Notes: generated by a model not told the origin, from the sequence alone. 56,226 nucleotides of DNA from an uncultured Christensenella sp. (GCA_949841595.1 CATKZB010000008.1:1-56226); one strand, 5' to 3'; counted from the stretch's first letter, positions 1-6,961 are shown. Numbers and translations: made by a program.

Positions 1-1
1 T

Positions 2-115
2 TATAAAGAAATAGCCAAAAATTTGAATATCACTGAAAAAAGCATTGACAACAGTTTGAGCAGAATAAAAACAAAATTAAGAGCCAAATTGACAAAAAAA
101 TCAAAAATTAATTAA
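2..115 (+). CDS. C-terminal fragment of a sigma-70 family factor (SigH-like region 4)
   Basis: The window opens inside a plus-strand gene; 37 codons remain before a TAA at 113-115. The peptide contains YKEIAKNLNITEKSIDN followed by SLSRIKTKLR. This matches the region 4 helix-turn-helix of SigH and ECF-like sigma factors, which recognises the -35 element. In SigH the equivalent end reads roughly SYQEIAxxLxxxxKSIDNALxRxKxKL. The N-terminal part lies outside the window, so assignment to SigH rather than another sigma factor is an inference from this short end only. A rho-independent terminator follows directly. Confidence 0.6.
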   Translation, partial: YKEIAKNLNITEKSIDNSLSRIKTKLRAKLTKKSKIN

Positions 116-144
116 ACAAACATCTTTTTTATGTTTGTTTTTTT
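114..144 (+). terminator. Rho-independent terminator after the sigma-factor fragment
   Basis: AAACAAACAT and ATGTTTGTTT form a 10-bp stem with a 7-nt T-rich loop, followed by a T run. The stem begins at the stop codon of the sigma-factor fragment. Confidence 0.75.
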
Positions 145-150
145 GTTTAA

Positions 151-180
151 TTGACTTTTAACACTAAATTATTTTAAAAT
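151..180 (+). promoter_or_regulatory. Probable glnS promoter
   Basis: TTGACT at 151-156 and TAAAAT at 175-180 are 18 bp apart, just upstream of the AGGAG ribosome binding site and ATG of glnS. No T-box-like leader fits in the short gap. Confidence 0.55.
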
Positions 181-201
181 AACCACATATAGGAGATAAA
201 T

Positions 202-1878
202 ATGTTGAAAGAAGTGGAACCTATAAACTTTATTGAAGAAGAAATAAACAAAGATTTAAGCTCTGGGGTAAGAACCTATGTTCAAACACGTCACCCACCT
301 GAACCAAGTGGATATCTCCATATCGGTCATGTGAGAAACATTGTTTTAAATTATGGAACAGCCGAAAGATATGGTGGGGTTTGCAATTTGCGCTATGACG
401 ACACTAACCCAACTAAAGAAAGCCAAGAATTTGTTGATTCCATTCAAAATGATGTGCTTTGGCTGGGATATAAATGGAACAAAATCTATTATGCAACTGA
501 CTATTTCCAACAAAACTACGAAGTTGCTGTCAAACTCATCAAAGAAGGCAAAGCTTATGTTTGTGATCTTTCTCCTGAAGAACTTTCAAAAACACGTGGC
601 ACTTTGACTGAGCCTGGAATAGAAAGCCCATACAGAAACAGAAGCGTTGAAGAAAATCTCAAACTTTTTGAAGAAATGAAAGAAGGAAAATTCCCTGCTG
701 GTTCTCACACACTTCGTGCAAAAATTGATATGGCAAGTCCAAATATGAACATGCGTGATCCAGTAATTTATCGAATTCAATATATTCATCACCACAGAAT
801 TGGAGACAAATGGAAAATCTATCCATCTTACGATTTTTCTCACCCACTTGATGATTGTCTTGAAGGAGTGACCTTCTCAATCTGTGGTCCAGAATTTGAA
901 GATCATCGCCCACTATATAACTGGGTGGTGGAAAACAGTGGTGTAAAAAACAAATCTCGTCAAATTGAATATAACAATCTATATTTAAAAGGCACTATTT
1001 TAGGAAAACGTAACATCAAAAAACTTGTCAATGAAGGCAAAGTTAGTGGTTTTGATGACCCTAGATTATTTACTTTGGCAGGACTTAGAAGAAGAGGCGT
1101 TTTGCCTGAAAGTTTAAAAAATTTTGTCAACACTGTGGGAATTTCAAAAGTCAACACAGCTGTGTTTGAACAAGCTTATCTTGACTATTTCATTCGAGAA
1201 ACACTAAATCAAAAATCTCGCAGAGTTATGGCTGTTTTAGATGGCGTCAAGCTCGTAATAACAAATTACAACAAATTGGAAGAAGAAGTCTTCACAAAAG
1301 ATTATCCTCAAATTGAAGGAAACACAAGCACTCACAAGCACTATTTTGCAAAAGAATTGCTTGTTGAAAGAAGTGATTTTATGAAAGAACCTCTTCCAAA
1401 ATTTCATAGACTTTTTGTTGGAAATGAAGTCAGACTTAGTGGAGCTTATATCATCAAATGCACAGGCTTTGATGAAGATGAAAATGGCAATGTGACAACA
1501 ATCTATGCAGAATATGACCCTAACACCCTGTCTGGAACAGAAGGTGCAAATCGAAAAGTCAAAGGCACCATCCATTGGGTAAATCCTGCACACTGCAAAA
1601 AAGTTGTTTGCAGGCTTTATGAAAACCTTGTCATGGAAGAAGATAGCGAAGCTGTTGAAGGAAATGAGGCTGACACGGATGGCATCCAACTTAATCCAAA
1701 TTCAAAAACCGAACTTTCAAACTGTTATGCTGAAGATATTGATTTCAATTTTGAAGATAGATATCAATTTGTAAGAAATGGCTATTTTGCACTTGATAAA
1801 GATAGCACCAATGATTGTCTTGTTTTCAACAGAACAATAACATTAAAAGACGGTTTTAAATTGCCTAAAAACAATTAA
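202..1878 (+). CDS. glnS: Glutaminyl-tRNA synthetase
   Basis: This class I synthetase charges tRNA(Gln) with glutamine using ATP in the cytoplasm. The 558-residue length fits the bacterial family. The ATP-binding HIGH signature is in PEPSGYLHIGH (residues 34-43). Family blocks DDTNP, YDFSHPLDD, EGVTFSICGPEFEDHRPLYNW and DDPRLFTLAGLRRRG follow in order, then the beta-barrel anticodon-binding half. The second signature, usually VMSKR, reads ILGKR at residues 266-270, keeping the Lys-Arg but replacing Met-Ser with Leu-Gly. The start is supported by AGGAG 7 nt upstream. Its presence implies direct Gln-tRNA charging, though GatCAB cannot be excluded from this window. Confidence 0.95.
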   Translation: MLKEVEPINFIEEEINKDLSSGVRTYVQTRHPPEPSGYLHIGHVRNIVLNYGTAERYGGVCNLRYDDTNPTKESQEFVDSIQNDVLWLGYKWNKIYYATDYFQQNYEVAVKLIKEGKAYVCDLSPEELSKTRGTLTEPGIESPYRNRSVEENLKLFEEMKEGKFPAGSHTLRAKIDMASPNMNMRDPVIYRIQYIHHHRIGDKWKIYPSYDFSHPLDDCLEGVTFSICGPEFEDHRPLYNWVVENSGVKNKSRQIEYNNLYLKGTILGKRNIKKLVNEGKVSGFDDPRLFTLAGLRRRGVLPESLKNFVNTVGISKVNTAVFEQAYLDYFIRETLNQKSRRVMAVLDGVKLVITNYNKLEEEVFTKDYPQIEGNTSTHKHYFAKELLVERSDFMKEPLPKFHRLFVGNEVRLSGAYIIKCTGFDEDENGNVTTIYAEYDPNTLSGTEGANRKVKGTIHWVNPAHCKKVVCRLYENLVMEEDSEAVEGNEADTDGIQLNPNSKTELSNCYAEDIDFNFEDRYQFVRNGYFALDKDSTNDCLVFNRTITLKDGFKLPKNN

Positions 1879-1904
1879 AAGAGCAAAATCATTTGCTCTT
1901 TTTT
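1877..1904 (+). terminator. Rho-independent terminator of glnS
   Basis: AAAAGAGCAAA and TTTGCTCTTTT form an 11-bp stem with a 4-nt loop, followed by more T residues. It starts at the glnS stop. Confidence 0.85.
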
Positions 1905-1933
1905 ATTTAATAAAACAGATAAATCAAAATTCA

Positions 1934-1963
1934 TTGGACAATTTTTCTAAATATGTTTATAAT
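1934..1963 (+). promoter_or_regulatory. Promoter of the 245-residue membrane protein, predicting a leaderless mRNA
   Basis: TGGACA (1935-1940, -35-like) and a perfect TATAAT (1958-1963) are 17 bp apart. The ATG at 1970 lies 7 nt after the -10, where transcription should start, and no Shine-Dalgarno is present. The TTG at 1934 that could extend the reading frame lies within the -35 box, so it is not the start. Confidence 0.65.
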
Positions 1964-1969
1964 AAAAAC

Positions 1970-2707
1970 ATGTTGATGATTGCTTTAATCTTAATGTTTG
2001 TTGCTACAGCCATTTTTGCTGTACTAAATTGTTTCATAAAAAGAGACAATCCTTTATCGACTTTTGTTAAAAATCTTTCACTTATAGTTTTGGTTAGCCT
2101 AGGTTTTGTTTGTGCAAACTACAAAAATAATTTTTCTGGTTATTCAATATTTTTAATTTTAAGTGTAATTCCACTTTTTCTTAACTCTTTTGACTTCAAA
2201 AACTATCTTTTAAAGTTGAAATCTTCAATAAAAGAAGAAACATTTCCTGTGGAAATGGAAACAGATTTGACTCAAGACTCAGCAAAAAAAGAAAAAAGCC
2301 ATTATTTCGTCAATAGTGATGGAACATTGATAAAGAATTCAACTCTTTGCATTTCAGCCTTTTTAACAGGTCTTGCTGGGCTTTATCTAGGCAAAGAATC
2401 TGTTTTTGGGTTTTTAATTGGACTTGCAACAGGATTTGCAGTGACATTTTTATATTTAATAATAAAAAAAGAAAAAAATCCTTACAACATCTTGAGTTTT
2501 TTCTTGATATCTCTCGCTTTCGGCATATTATTTGGACAGATAATCTCTGTGATTATTTATTCATTCAGCATAGTCAATATTTTATACTGTTTAGGATCGA
2601 TATCACTTATGGCATTTATCATCCTTAATCGCTATATTAAATCAGAATATTGCAATCTTGCATATTTTGCTGCAATAATTTTGTTGTTTGTAAGCATTTT
2701 ATTATAA
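1970..2707 (+). CDS. Multi-spanning membrane protein of unknown function
   Basis: This 245-residue protein is almost entirely hydrophobic and looks like about eight membrane helices. They fall in two blocks separated by a charged cytoplasmic-type loop (about residues 80-115) rich in Lys, Glu and Asp. No catalytic motif or family was recognised. The start is set at ATG 1970 because the promoter -10 box ends 7 nt before it; the upstream TTG extension would overlap the promoter. It is monocistronic, lying between the glnS terminator and its own terminator, just upstream of tRNA(fMet). Codon use resembles the neighbouring host genes. Function unknown. Confidence 0.7.
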   Translation: MLMIALILMFVATAIFAVLNCFIKRDNPLSTFVKNLSLIVLVSLGFVCANYKNNFSGYSIFLILSVIPLFLNSFDFKNYLLKLKSSIKEETFPVEMETDLTQDSAKKEKSHYFVNSDGTLIKNSTLCISAFLTGLAGLYLGKESVFGFLIGLATGFAVTFLYLIIKKEKNPYNILSFFLISLAFGILFGQIISVIIYSFSIVNILYCLGSISLMAFIILNRYIKSEYCNLAYFAAIILLFVSILL

Positions 2708-2719
2708 GCACCCACACTG

Positions 2720-2750
2720 TGACATAAAATGTCAATATTTTTTCTTTTTT
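2720..2750 (+). terminator. Terminator of the membrane protein gene
   Basis: TGACAT AAA ATGTCA forms a 6-bp hairpin followed by a T-rich stretch (2736-2750). It lies just before the tRNA promoter. Confidence 0.6.
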
Positions 2751-2753
2751 CAC

Positions 2754-2782
2754 TTGACTTTTAAAATTCAATAGCATATAAT
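2754..2782 (+). promoter_or_regulatory. tRNA(fMet) promoter
   Basis: TTGACT (2754-2759), a 17-bp spacer and a perfect TATAAT (2777-2782) place the start site a few bases before the mature tRNA 5' end at 2795. Confidence 0.8.
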
Positions 2783-2794
2783 ATTAAAGCATGA

Positions 2795-2874
<80 letters not shown>

Positions 2875-2878
2875 AACA

Positions 2879-2924
2879 AAAATCGCTATGTGTTCGATAA
2901 TTACGAATGTTTAGCGATTTTTTA
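2879..2924 (+). terminator. tRNA(fMet) terminator carried by the element
   Basis: AAATCGCTA pairs with TAGCGATTT around an inner TTCG/CGAA stem, followed by a T run. A diverged version, about 83 percent identical by eye over 53 bp, lies after the right att copy at 18764-18811. The element therefore carries a captured tRNA 3' flank including its terminator. Confidence 0.75.
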
Positions 2925-2974
2925 TTTTCTAATCTCATAATTATCTTGACAAGAATTTGCCACCCTGAATATTG

Positions 2975-2998
2975 AAGTGTGCCAAAAGTGTGCCATTT
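2975..2998 (+). promoter_or_regulatory. Putative integrase arm-type sites (P' side)
   Basis: Two direct repeats, GTGTGCCAAAA and GTGTGCCATTT, start at 2977, 150 bp from the start of the att core. The same repeat pair occurs at the 3' end of the integrase gene (18577-18600), about 110 bp before the right att core. Tyrosine integrases of the lambda type bind such paired direct repeats in both arms. Confidence 0.55.
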
Positions 2999-3165
2999 TA
3001 ACAACTTTTTTTCGCCAACAGAATGATTGCTATTTATATTATAAATACATATATTATATAAATTACGCATGCACATACACGCACGCACACGCGTTTTAAT
3101 TAATCTATCATTATCTTTAGTCAATTTAAAGTTTATAATATAATAATGTGTATAAGAACTCTTAT

Positions 3166-3187
3166 GATTGGTAATTATTTACCAATC
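3166..3187. repeat. Perfect inverted repeat, candidate operator or origin element
   Basis: GATTGGTAA and TTACCAATC form 9-bp perfect arms around a 4-nt loop, with no T run on either side. TTACCAA recurs at about 3202. It lies in a stretch (3004-3430) between the left arm sites and the first gene where I see no coding sequence. Confidence 0.5.
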
Positions 3188-3211
3188 TAACGTAGAGAAT
3201 TACCAAATGTG

Positions 3212-3241
3212 GAAAAAAAGAGAGACTATAAGCTCTCTCTC
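3212..3241 (-). terminator. Terminator at the end of the element's minus-strand operon
   Basis: Read on minus, AGAGAG and CTCTCT form a stem around a short A/T loop, followed by eight T residues (the A run at 3212-3219 on plus). This would stop the leftward operon before it reaches tRNA(fMet). Confidence 0.65.
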
Positions 3242-3272
3242 TTATTTGTGTCAACTTTGGCAAGACCTCTCC

Positions 3273-3314
3273 CTTACTTAAGTAAGAACTTTAATATTAT
3301 TTATACTTAAGTAT
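3273..3314. repeat. Pair of palindromes sharing the core TACTTAAGTA
   Basis: CTTACTTAAGTAAG (3273-3286) and ATACTTAAGTAT (3303-3314) are both perfect palindromes. They share a 10-bp core repeated at a 29-bp interval. They sit in the non-coding left end of the element. Possible roles are a binding site for the element's initiator or a regulator; nothing else in the sequence decides this. Confidence 0.5.
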
Positions 3315-3343
3315 TATATCATAAAAAACAAATTTTGTAAAAC

Positions 3344-3369
3344 AAAAATGCCGATATTAACTATCGACA
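3344..3369 (-). terminator. Terminator downstream of the ADP-ribosyltransferase gene pair
   Basis: On minus, TGTCGATA, a GTTAA loop and TATCGGCA (one G-U pair) are followed by TTTTTGTTTT. Upstream, ACTACA/TGTAGT (3378-3403) forms a second stem-loop, so the 3' end of this transcript is structured. Confidence 0.7.
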
Positions 3370-3430
3370 TTTATGCGACTACAGGCCCTCAGGTTATTGT
3401 AGTTCGATCGTGTATATTTTAACATAAATT

Positions 3431-3586
3431 TTACTTTTTGTCAATGACTTCTACGCCTTTTTCGGGATGAAATATCAGCGTTTTTTCTACCCCATCCTCT
3501 ACAATTTTTAAACCAAATGGTGCATTCATACTTGATCTGTCTTTTAATGCTTCTTCACGACTTAATGGTTTATGAGTTCTCTTCAT
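3431..3586 (-). CDS. 51-residue protein coupled to the ADP-ribosyltransferase
   Basis: A small ORF begins 1 nt after the stop of the ADP-ribosyltransferase gene. Its ATG (3584-3586) has GGAG about 7 nt upstream, lying inside the end of that gene. The product, beginning MKRTHKPLSREEALKDRSSM and ending EKGVEVIDKK, is charged and has no signal or membrane segment. A short beta-type segment (FGLKIVEDG, EKTLIFHPEKG) fills the C-terminal half. I do not recognise a family. The tight coupling suggests a partner of the transferase, such as an immunity factor or cofactor; this is positional inference only. Confidence 0.6.
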   Translation of the reverse strand: MKRTHKPLSREEALKDRSSMNAPFGLKIVEDGVEKTLIFHPEKGVEVIDKK

Positions 3587-3587
3587 A

Positions 3588-4106
3588 TCACAACTCCTTT
3601 AACTCTACAACGATTATATCATAGTCGCCATATTTTTGTATAGTCTTTTTTGATAAGATCTCAAACCTGGAGTTTCTTTCATAAATTACTTCATTCTCGC
3701 CCTTATCTTCTATTTTACGCATATCTCGGGCTTTCCTTGCATTTTTGAAAACTAATCTAACATCAGGAACTTCCTGATATTCTTTACTGGTTGTTGCCGA
3801 CCAATAAGCCTCATTTGAAATAATTTCGCCTACTTTTAATCTTTCTATAAACTGTTCTTTCATTTGTGAAAATGGAAAGGTTAAATCTCTTGTTAAAGTT
3901 TCTCCTTTTGTATAAGGCATTTTCTGAAGTGCATTATCAAAGTTTTTAACAAAATCTTTATCGTTTTTATCAAGTTGCATGTTTAGGTAAAGTTTCTCAT
4001 TAATTTTGTATGAATCAGAACTGAAGTAATTTAATACTGCAGTTTCTTCATTGTAGTTTAATTTGTATTTTGATTTGGTTTTAAATTGACTTCCACGTCC
4101 ACCCAT
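3588..4106 (-). CDS. ADP-ribosyltransferase-fold protein (R-S-E class)
   Basis: The 172-residue cytoplasmic protein starts MGGRGSQFK at 4106, where AGGAG precedes the ATG. A longer frame to 4190 has no such support. The ADP-ribosyltransferase signature is visible in order: the first-strand Arg in LTRDL (R73), the Ser-Thr motif YWSATTS (residues 101-107), and the ExE turn GENEVIYERNSRFEI (E137, E139). This matches the C3/VIP2-like group, which transfers ADP-ribose from NAD+ to a protein. There is no signal peptide, so it probably acts inside the producing cell or enters with the particle. It overlaps the DUF4417 gene by 49 nt and is followed by a coupled 51-residue gene. The target is unknown; it could modify a host protein, exclude other phages or be a toxin. 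Confidence 0.75.
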   Translation of the reverse strand: MGGRGSQFKTKSKYKLNYNEETAVLNYFSSDSYKINEKLYLNMQLDKNDKDFVKNFDNALQKMPYTKGETLTRDLTFPFSQMKEQFIERLKVGEIISNEAYWSATTSKEYQEVPDVRLVFKNARKARDMRKIEDKGENEVIYERNSRFEILSKKTIQKYGDYDIIVVELKEL

Positions 4107-4732
4107 AATTTTCTCCTTGTTTCCATAAATGAATCTATCTTTATTACTTTTTCGTTGTTTTGTAACTCTTCGTGTAGCTTTCCCACACATAATATCTTTT
4201 GTGGATTAACTACTTCAAGCATTTTATTAAAACCAAGCATAAAGCCTTTTTTGGCTTGTTTAGTATGACAACCAGTTGTTGAAATCGCCACCACTCCCCC
4301 AGGTTCTATTCCGTCAAAACAATACTCAAAACTATCTTGATCAGACCACTGAATATTTGGTATTACTTTAACGCCGTTTGATTGCCAGTAAGCCATCAAC
4401 ACTTTGTTTCTCCAGTTGTTATAAATTTGCTGTGGTTTTGGCAAATTGGAATACATTGAAAAATCAGAGCCAATCACAGCGTTAAATTTTCTCAAAATAG
4501 GTATATAAGCTGAAGGCTCTCGCCATACTCGCTCGAACTGGTAATCGTCCAAATAGAAATGACAAATTTTGCTTCCTGGCTCAATTTCAGTCAATGCATG
4601 ATTAAAAGGTGTGGCAATTAAAAATTCACACTGCAGATCACCAGGTGAAAAAGCTGTTATTTTTGGCATGTCGTATTGTCCAACAGTTTCTAAATTTTTT
4701 GTGATTTTAAAGTTAAATACATCTTCTCTCAT
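4058..4732 (-). CDS. DUF4417 family protein
   Basis: The start at 4732 (MREDVFNFK) is preceded by AAAGGAG; an upstream in-frame extension is unlikely. The 224-residue product carries the DUF4417 pattern: a central FNAVIGSDFSMY, then LPKPQQIYNNWRNKVLMAYW, GVKVIPNIQWSD and the C-terminal GGVVAISTTG. The family occurs on phages, plasmids and integrative elements of Bacillota; its biochemical role is not established. It lies in the cargo part of the operon between a methyltransferase remnant and the ADP-ribosyltransferase. No signal peptide or membrane segment is seen. Confidence 0.7.
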   Translation of the reverse strand: MREDVFNFKITKNLETVGQYDMPKITAFSPGDLQCEFLIATPFNHALTEIEPGSKICHFYLDDYQFERVWREPSAYIPILRKFNAVIGSDFSMYSNLPKPQQIYNNWRNKVLMAYWQSNGVKVIPNIQWSDQDSFEYCFDGIEPGGVVAISTTGCHTKQAKKGFMLGFNKMLEVVNPQKILCVGKLHEELQNNEKVIKIDSFMETRRKLWVDVEVNLKPNQNTN

Positions 4733-4849
4733 TTCCTTAAACTCCTTTAAAAAATAAAAAATGCATGGCACATGGTGTCAGTCTTTTAAATATTCTTGAT
4801 AATTGCATATATTAACAGGGAATTTCACCCTGGTTAGTATCTTTTTAAT

Positions 4850-4990
4850 TTAAATTGCAAACAAACTCATTTGTCCATTACAATCTACTTGTTCTACTCG
4901 GTTTACAGCTTGTTGGTAAAATTTAGGATTTAATTCAACGCCTATATAATGTCTATTTAGGTTCTTATTACAATAAATCGCTCCACTGCT
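4850..4990 (-). pseudogene. C-terminal remnant of an N6-adenine or N4-cytosine DNA methyltransferase
   Basis: A reading frame different from the preceding gene encodes LSSGAIYCNKNLNRHYIGVE, then LNPKFYQQAVNRVEQ and a final MSLFAI before TAA at 4850. This is the usual C-terminal end of DNA methyltransferases of the D12 or N6_N4 type (compare the common GSGTTxxA...NRxxIGxE...YxxxAxxR pattern). Catalytic and other SAM-binding motifs are absent: an in-frame TAG lies a few codons upstream, inside the 5mC-type gene. It appears to be the stump of an older methyltransferase replaced by recombination. The 85 bp between it and the DUF4417 gene contain a CAGGG/CCCTG hairpin and nothing coding. Confidence 0.5.
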
Positions 4991-5543
4991 TAACCATGGC
5001 ATAGCCCACTTCTATTGGCGTGTGTGAACGATTAAAACCATATCGCATGTTTGTTATAAACGAACCATACTTTTTCAAATTCATTTGTTCTGGCAATAAT
5101 GGTGGCAAGTTCTCTAGCCATAGGTCAGTGAGTTTCTTAAAATCAGCAAACTGGCAATAATCGATACGACATGAGTGTGGACGCCATAGTTTATTAAGCG
5201 CACTACCAGCTGGGTTTTCAAAACACTTATGCTTTATTGGAATCTCCCAAAGTATCGATACCATTTCTAAATCTCTCAATTGTTTCTCTTTTCTTCCTGG
5301 TTGCGTTCTTAAATAATGAAGTCCAGCCTTTGAAAAATAGGTACATGGTGGAAAGGCTATCAATAAGCAGTATTCTGAATAATTTAGGTTTAATTTATCT
5401 ATGTTCCGAATATCCATTTGGATGTGATGTTCATTATCCTTAAGATGTGGCTCAATGTCAATCGTAGTTACATCAAATCCAGCTTCACGAAATGGTATCG
5501 ATACTGCACCCGATCTTTCAAACAATACTAGTATTTTTTTCAT
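4968..5543 (-). CDS. Short C5-cytosine DNA methyltransferase-like protein
   Basis: The 191-residue protein has a SAM-binding start, LFERSGAVSIPFREAGFDV followed by TIDIEP, then the C5-methyltransferase catalytic-type loop IAFPPCTYFSKAG with the nucleophile-position Cys, and FENPAG in place of the usual ENV. It lacks a clear target-recognition domain and the C-terminal motif X, so it is much shorter than classic Dcm-type enzymes. Similar short forms are common on phages. It is a solitary gene with no cognate restriction enzyme nearby. A likely role is protection of element DNA or epigenetic control. The stop overlaps a remnant of another methyltransferase. Confidence 0.65.
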   Translation of the reverse strand: MKKILVLFERSGAVSIPFREAGFDVTTIDIEPHLKDNEHHIQMDIRNIDKLNLNYSEYCLLIAFPPCTYFSKAGLHYLRTQPGRKEKQLRDLEMVSILWEIPIKHKCFENPAGSALNKLWRPHSCRIDYCQFADFKKLTDLWLENLPPLLPEQMNLKKYGSFITNMRYGFNRSHTPIEVGYAMVKQWSDLL

Positions 5544-5552
5544 AAACTCTCC

Positions 5553-5783
5553 TTATGAAATCATTTGTAAAATAGGTGGCAATTCTGGCACTTTATCCTT
5601 GATTTTGTCCCATTCTTCCTTTAACTTGAAGAATGTCTCAAGCTTAGGTTCTTGAGCCGAATTTAGCCACCTAGTAACTTGGCTAGGAGTGTAACCAAAT
5701 CTATTTGCAAACGTTACTCTATCTAAGCCATAATAGGTCATTAGATCGACTATCATTTTTTTTGCTGTGATTTTTTTATCCAC
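5553..5783 (-). CDS. Small helix-turn-helix DNA-binding protein
   Basis: The GTG at 5783 is preceded by AAGGAGG with 6-nt spacing, making it a better start than upstream in-frame codons that lie inside the methyltransferase gene. The 76-residue product has an XRE-type helix-turn-helix, LDRVTFANRFGYTPSQVTRW (residues about 19-38), and a basic and acidic helical remainder. It follows the adenine methyltransferase by 17 nt in the same operon. It may regulate the modification genes; the target is unknown. Confidence 0.6.
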   Translation of the reverse strand: MDKKITAKKMIVDLMTYYGLDRVTFANRFGYTPSQVTRWLNSAQEPKLETFFKLKEEWDKIKDKVPELPPILQMIS

Positions 5784-5800
5784 CTTCTTCCTCCTTTTTC

Positions 5801-6409
5801 TCATATCCAACCAATGGTCGTTTCGCCCTGCCAGTCTTTTTCCCAAACAAACCATGCATAACAAACCGCACTCGTTCCAGATAAACCCATTTTTTTTAAA
5901 TCGCCATTTTTGGCACACTGAATTCTTCCATAAAACACATAGATGTTCTTTGGTGGATATTTGCTGAATAACTCTTTGTATCTTGCTTTCCCTTCTAAAA
6001 ATGTCAGTTTTAAAAACATGTAAACTTTGTGACCATCATCCACCAATTCCAATGCCTTTAAAACAAATTCTTTTGCGTATTTGTATGGTGGATTTGTTAA
6101 TATATCCATACACGAATATCCAAGCTTTGTCCTTAACAAAAAATCTTCAACAAAATCTAACTTGTATTTTCGTTCCACAATGTCACTTGTAAAGACTTCA
6201 AAGCCTTTCTCTCTTAACCTTTCAGCAAGATGCCCTTCCCCAGCTGCACATTCCCAAATGTAATGACTTGGAGTTTCAACTGTCAGCAGTTTATCTATTG
6301 CAATTGGGTCGGTGGCATAATAGTCATATTCTTCTCTTTCTTTGTCAGTGTGATTGCTCGCACCAAGTGTTTTGTATATGCTGTTCGCATTTCCTTTCCA
6401 ATCTTTCAT
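5801..6409 (-). CDS. Adenine-specific DNA methyltransferase-like protein
   Basis: A class I SAM-dependent methyltransferase of 202 residues. It has the SAM-binding motif IWECAAGEGHLAERL and the catalytic NPPY of N6-adenine methyltransferases (ILTNPPYKYAKEFVLKAL). The start at ATG 6409 is favoured because AGGAGGG lies just upstream. A GTG at 6448 overlapping the HNH stop would add 13 residues and cannot be excluded. Phage enzymes of this short type act alone and protect DNA or affect its regulation. It lies between an HNH nuclease gene and an HTH gene in the element's cargo end. Confidence 0.7.
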   Translation of the reverse strand: MKDWKGNANSIYKTLGASNHTDKEREEYDYYATDPIAIDKLLTVETPSHYIWECAAGEGHLAERLREKGFEVFTSDIVERKYKLDFVEDFLLRTKLGYSCMDILTNPPYKYAKEFVLKALELVDDGHKVYMFLKLTFLEGKARYKELFSKYPPKNIYVFYGRIQCAKNGDLKKMGLSGTSAVCYAWFVWEKDWQGETTIGWI

Positions 6410-6444
6410 AAACCCTCCTAATATGGCAATTCTTTCTTGTGTAG

Positions 6445-6774
6445 TCACATTCTTTTTAAATTCTCGCTGTGTGTCACCAGCTCTAGATTTGCACGTGCAT
6501 TGTTATGCTTGTTCATGTCTAAGTGATCTATCGATACCCCTAGTTCTCTCAAAGTTCCATTATTTGAAGGGAACTTATTGCCATTACAATCACCGAAGTA
6601 TTCAACCACCTTTATATGTGTAAAAACATACTTTCTTTTGCCATTTGTACAAATAGAAAACCTTTCATAACCACTCGAATTTAAATTGGGTTTTAACCAT
6701 GTATTCCTTTTATGGGAATACACTTTTCCATCTTCAAAAAGTTCGTAAGCTTCATTTATCATTACTGAATTCAT
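6445..6774 (-). CDS. HNH endonuclease
   Basis: The start at 6774 has AAAGGAGAG upstream; the frame extends to 6801 but without support. The 109-residue product has the HNH core of phage homing-type nucleases: FTHIKVVEYFGDCNG, then SIDHLDMNKHNNARANLELV (Asp-His, Asn-Asn, Asn) and THSENLKR at the end. An N-terminal NUMOD4-like segment (YELFEDGKVYSHKRNTWLKP) precedes it. Such genes are usually free-standing selfish nucleases; fewer take part in DNA packaging or restriction. The downstream methyltransferase follows immediately (ATGTGA junction). Confidence 0.75.
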   Translation of the reverse strand: MNSVMINEAYELFEDGKVYSHKRNTWLKPNLNSSGYERFSICTNGKRKYVFTHIKVVEYFGDCNGNKFPSNNGTLRELGVSIDHLDMNKHNNARANLELVTHSENLKRM

Positions 6775-6961
6775 TACTCTCTCCTTTAATTGCATTTGCA
6801 CAAATGCAAATTTTTAATAATTGGTATTTTTTATAGCATCTTATTTAGTATTTAAATCCTATTTCTTAAGTTTAAATTTGATATAAAGTTAAACATTTTC
6901 TTCGCTCTATATTTTTTGTTTTTTGCTAGACCCAAAGCAGAAAATTTGCCAAAACTGATAA
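6775..6961. other. Gap upstream of the HNH gene, AT-rich, no gene seen
   Basis: About 190 bp between the HNH start and the nested inverted repeat contain only A/T-rich sequence. No clear sigma-A promoter could be assigned on minus, so the cargo genes may rely on read-through from the ATPase gene or on a weak promoter. Confidence 0.4.

Noticed and set aside
1934..1969. TTG-start extension of the 245-residue membrane protein
   Set aside because: It lies in the -35 to -10 region of the promoter, which puts transcription start at the ATG at 1970.
4107..4190. N-terminal extension of the ADP-ribosyltransferase
   Set aside because: It overlaps the DUF4417 coding region and has no ribosome binding site, while MGGRGS at 4106 has AGGAG.
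5784..5918. Upstream extension of the small HTH protein to 5918
   Set aside because: The extra residues come from reading the adenine methyltransferase gene in a wrong frame; the GTG at 5783 has a strong AAGGAGG.
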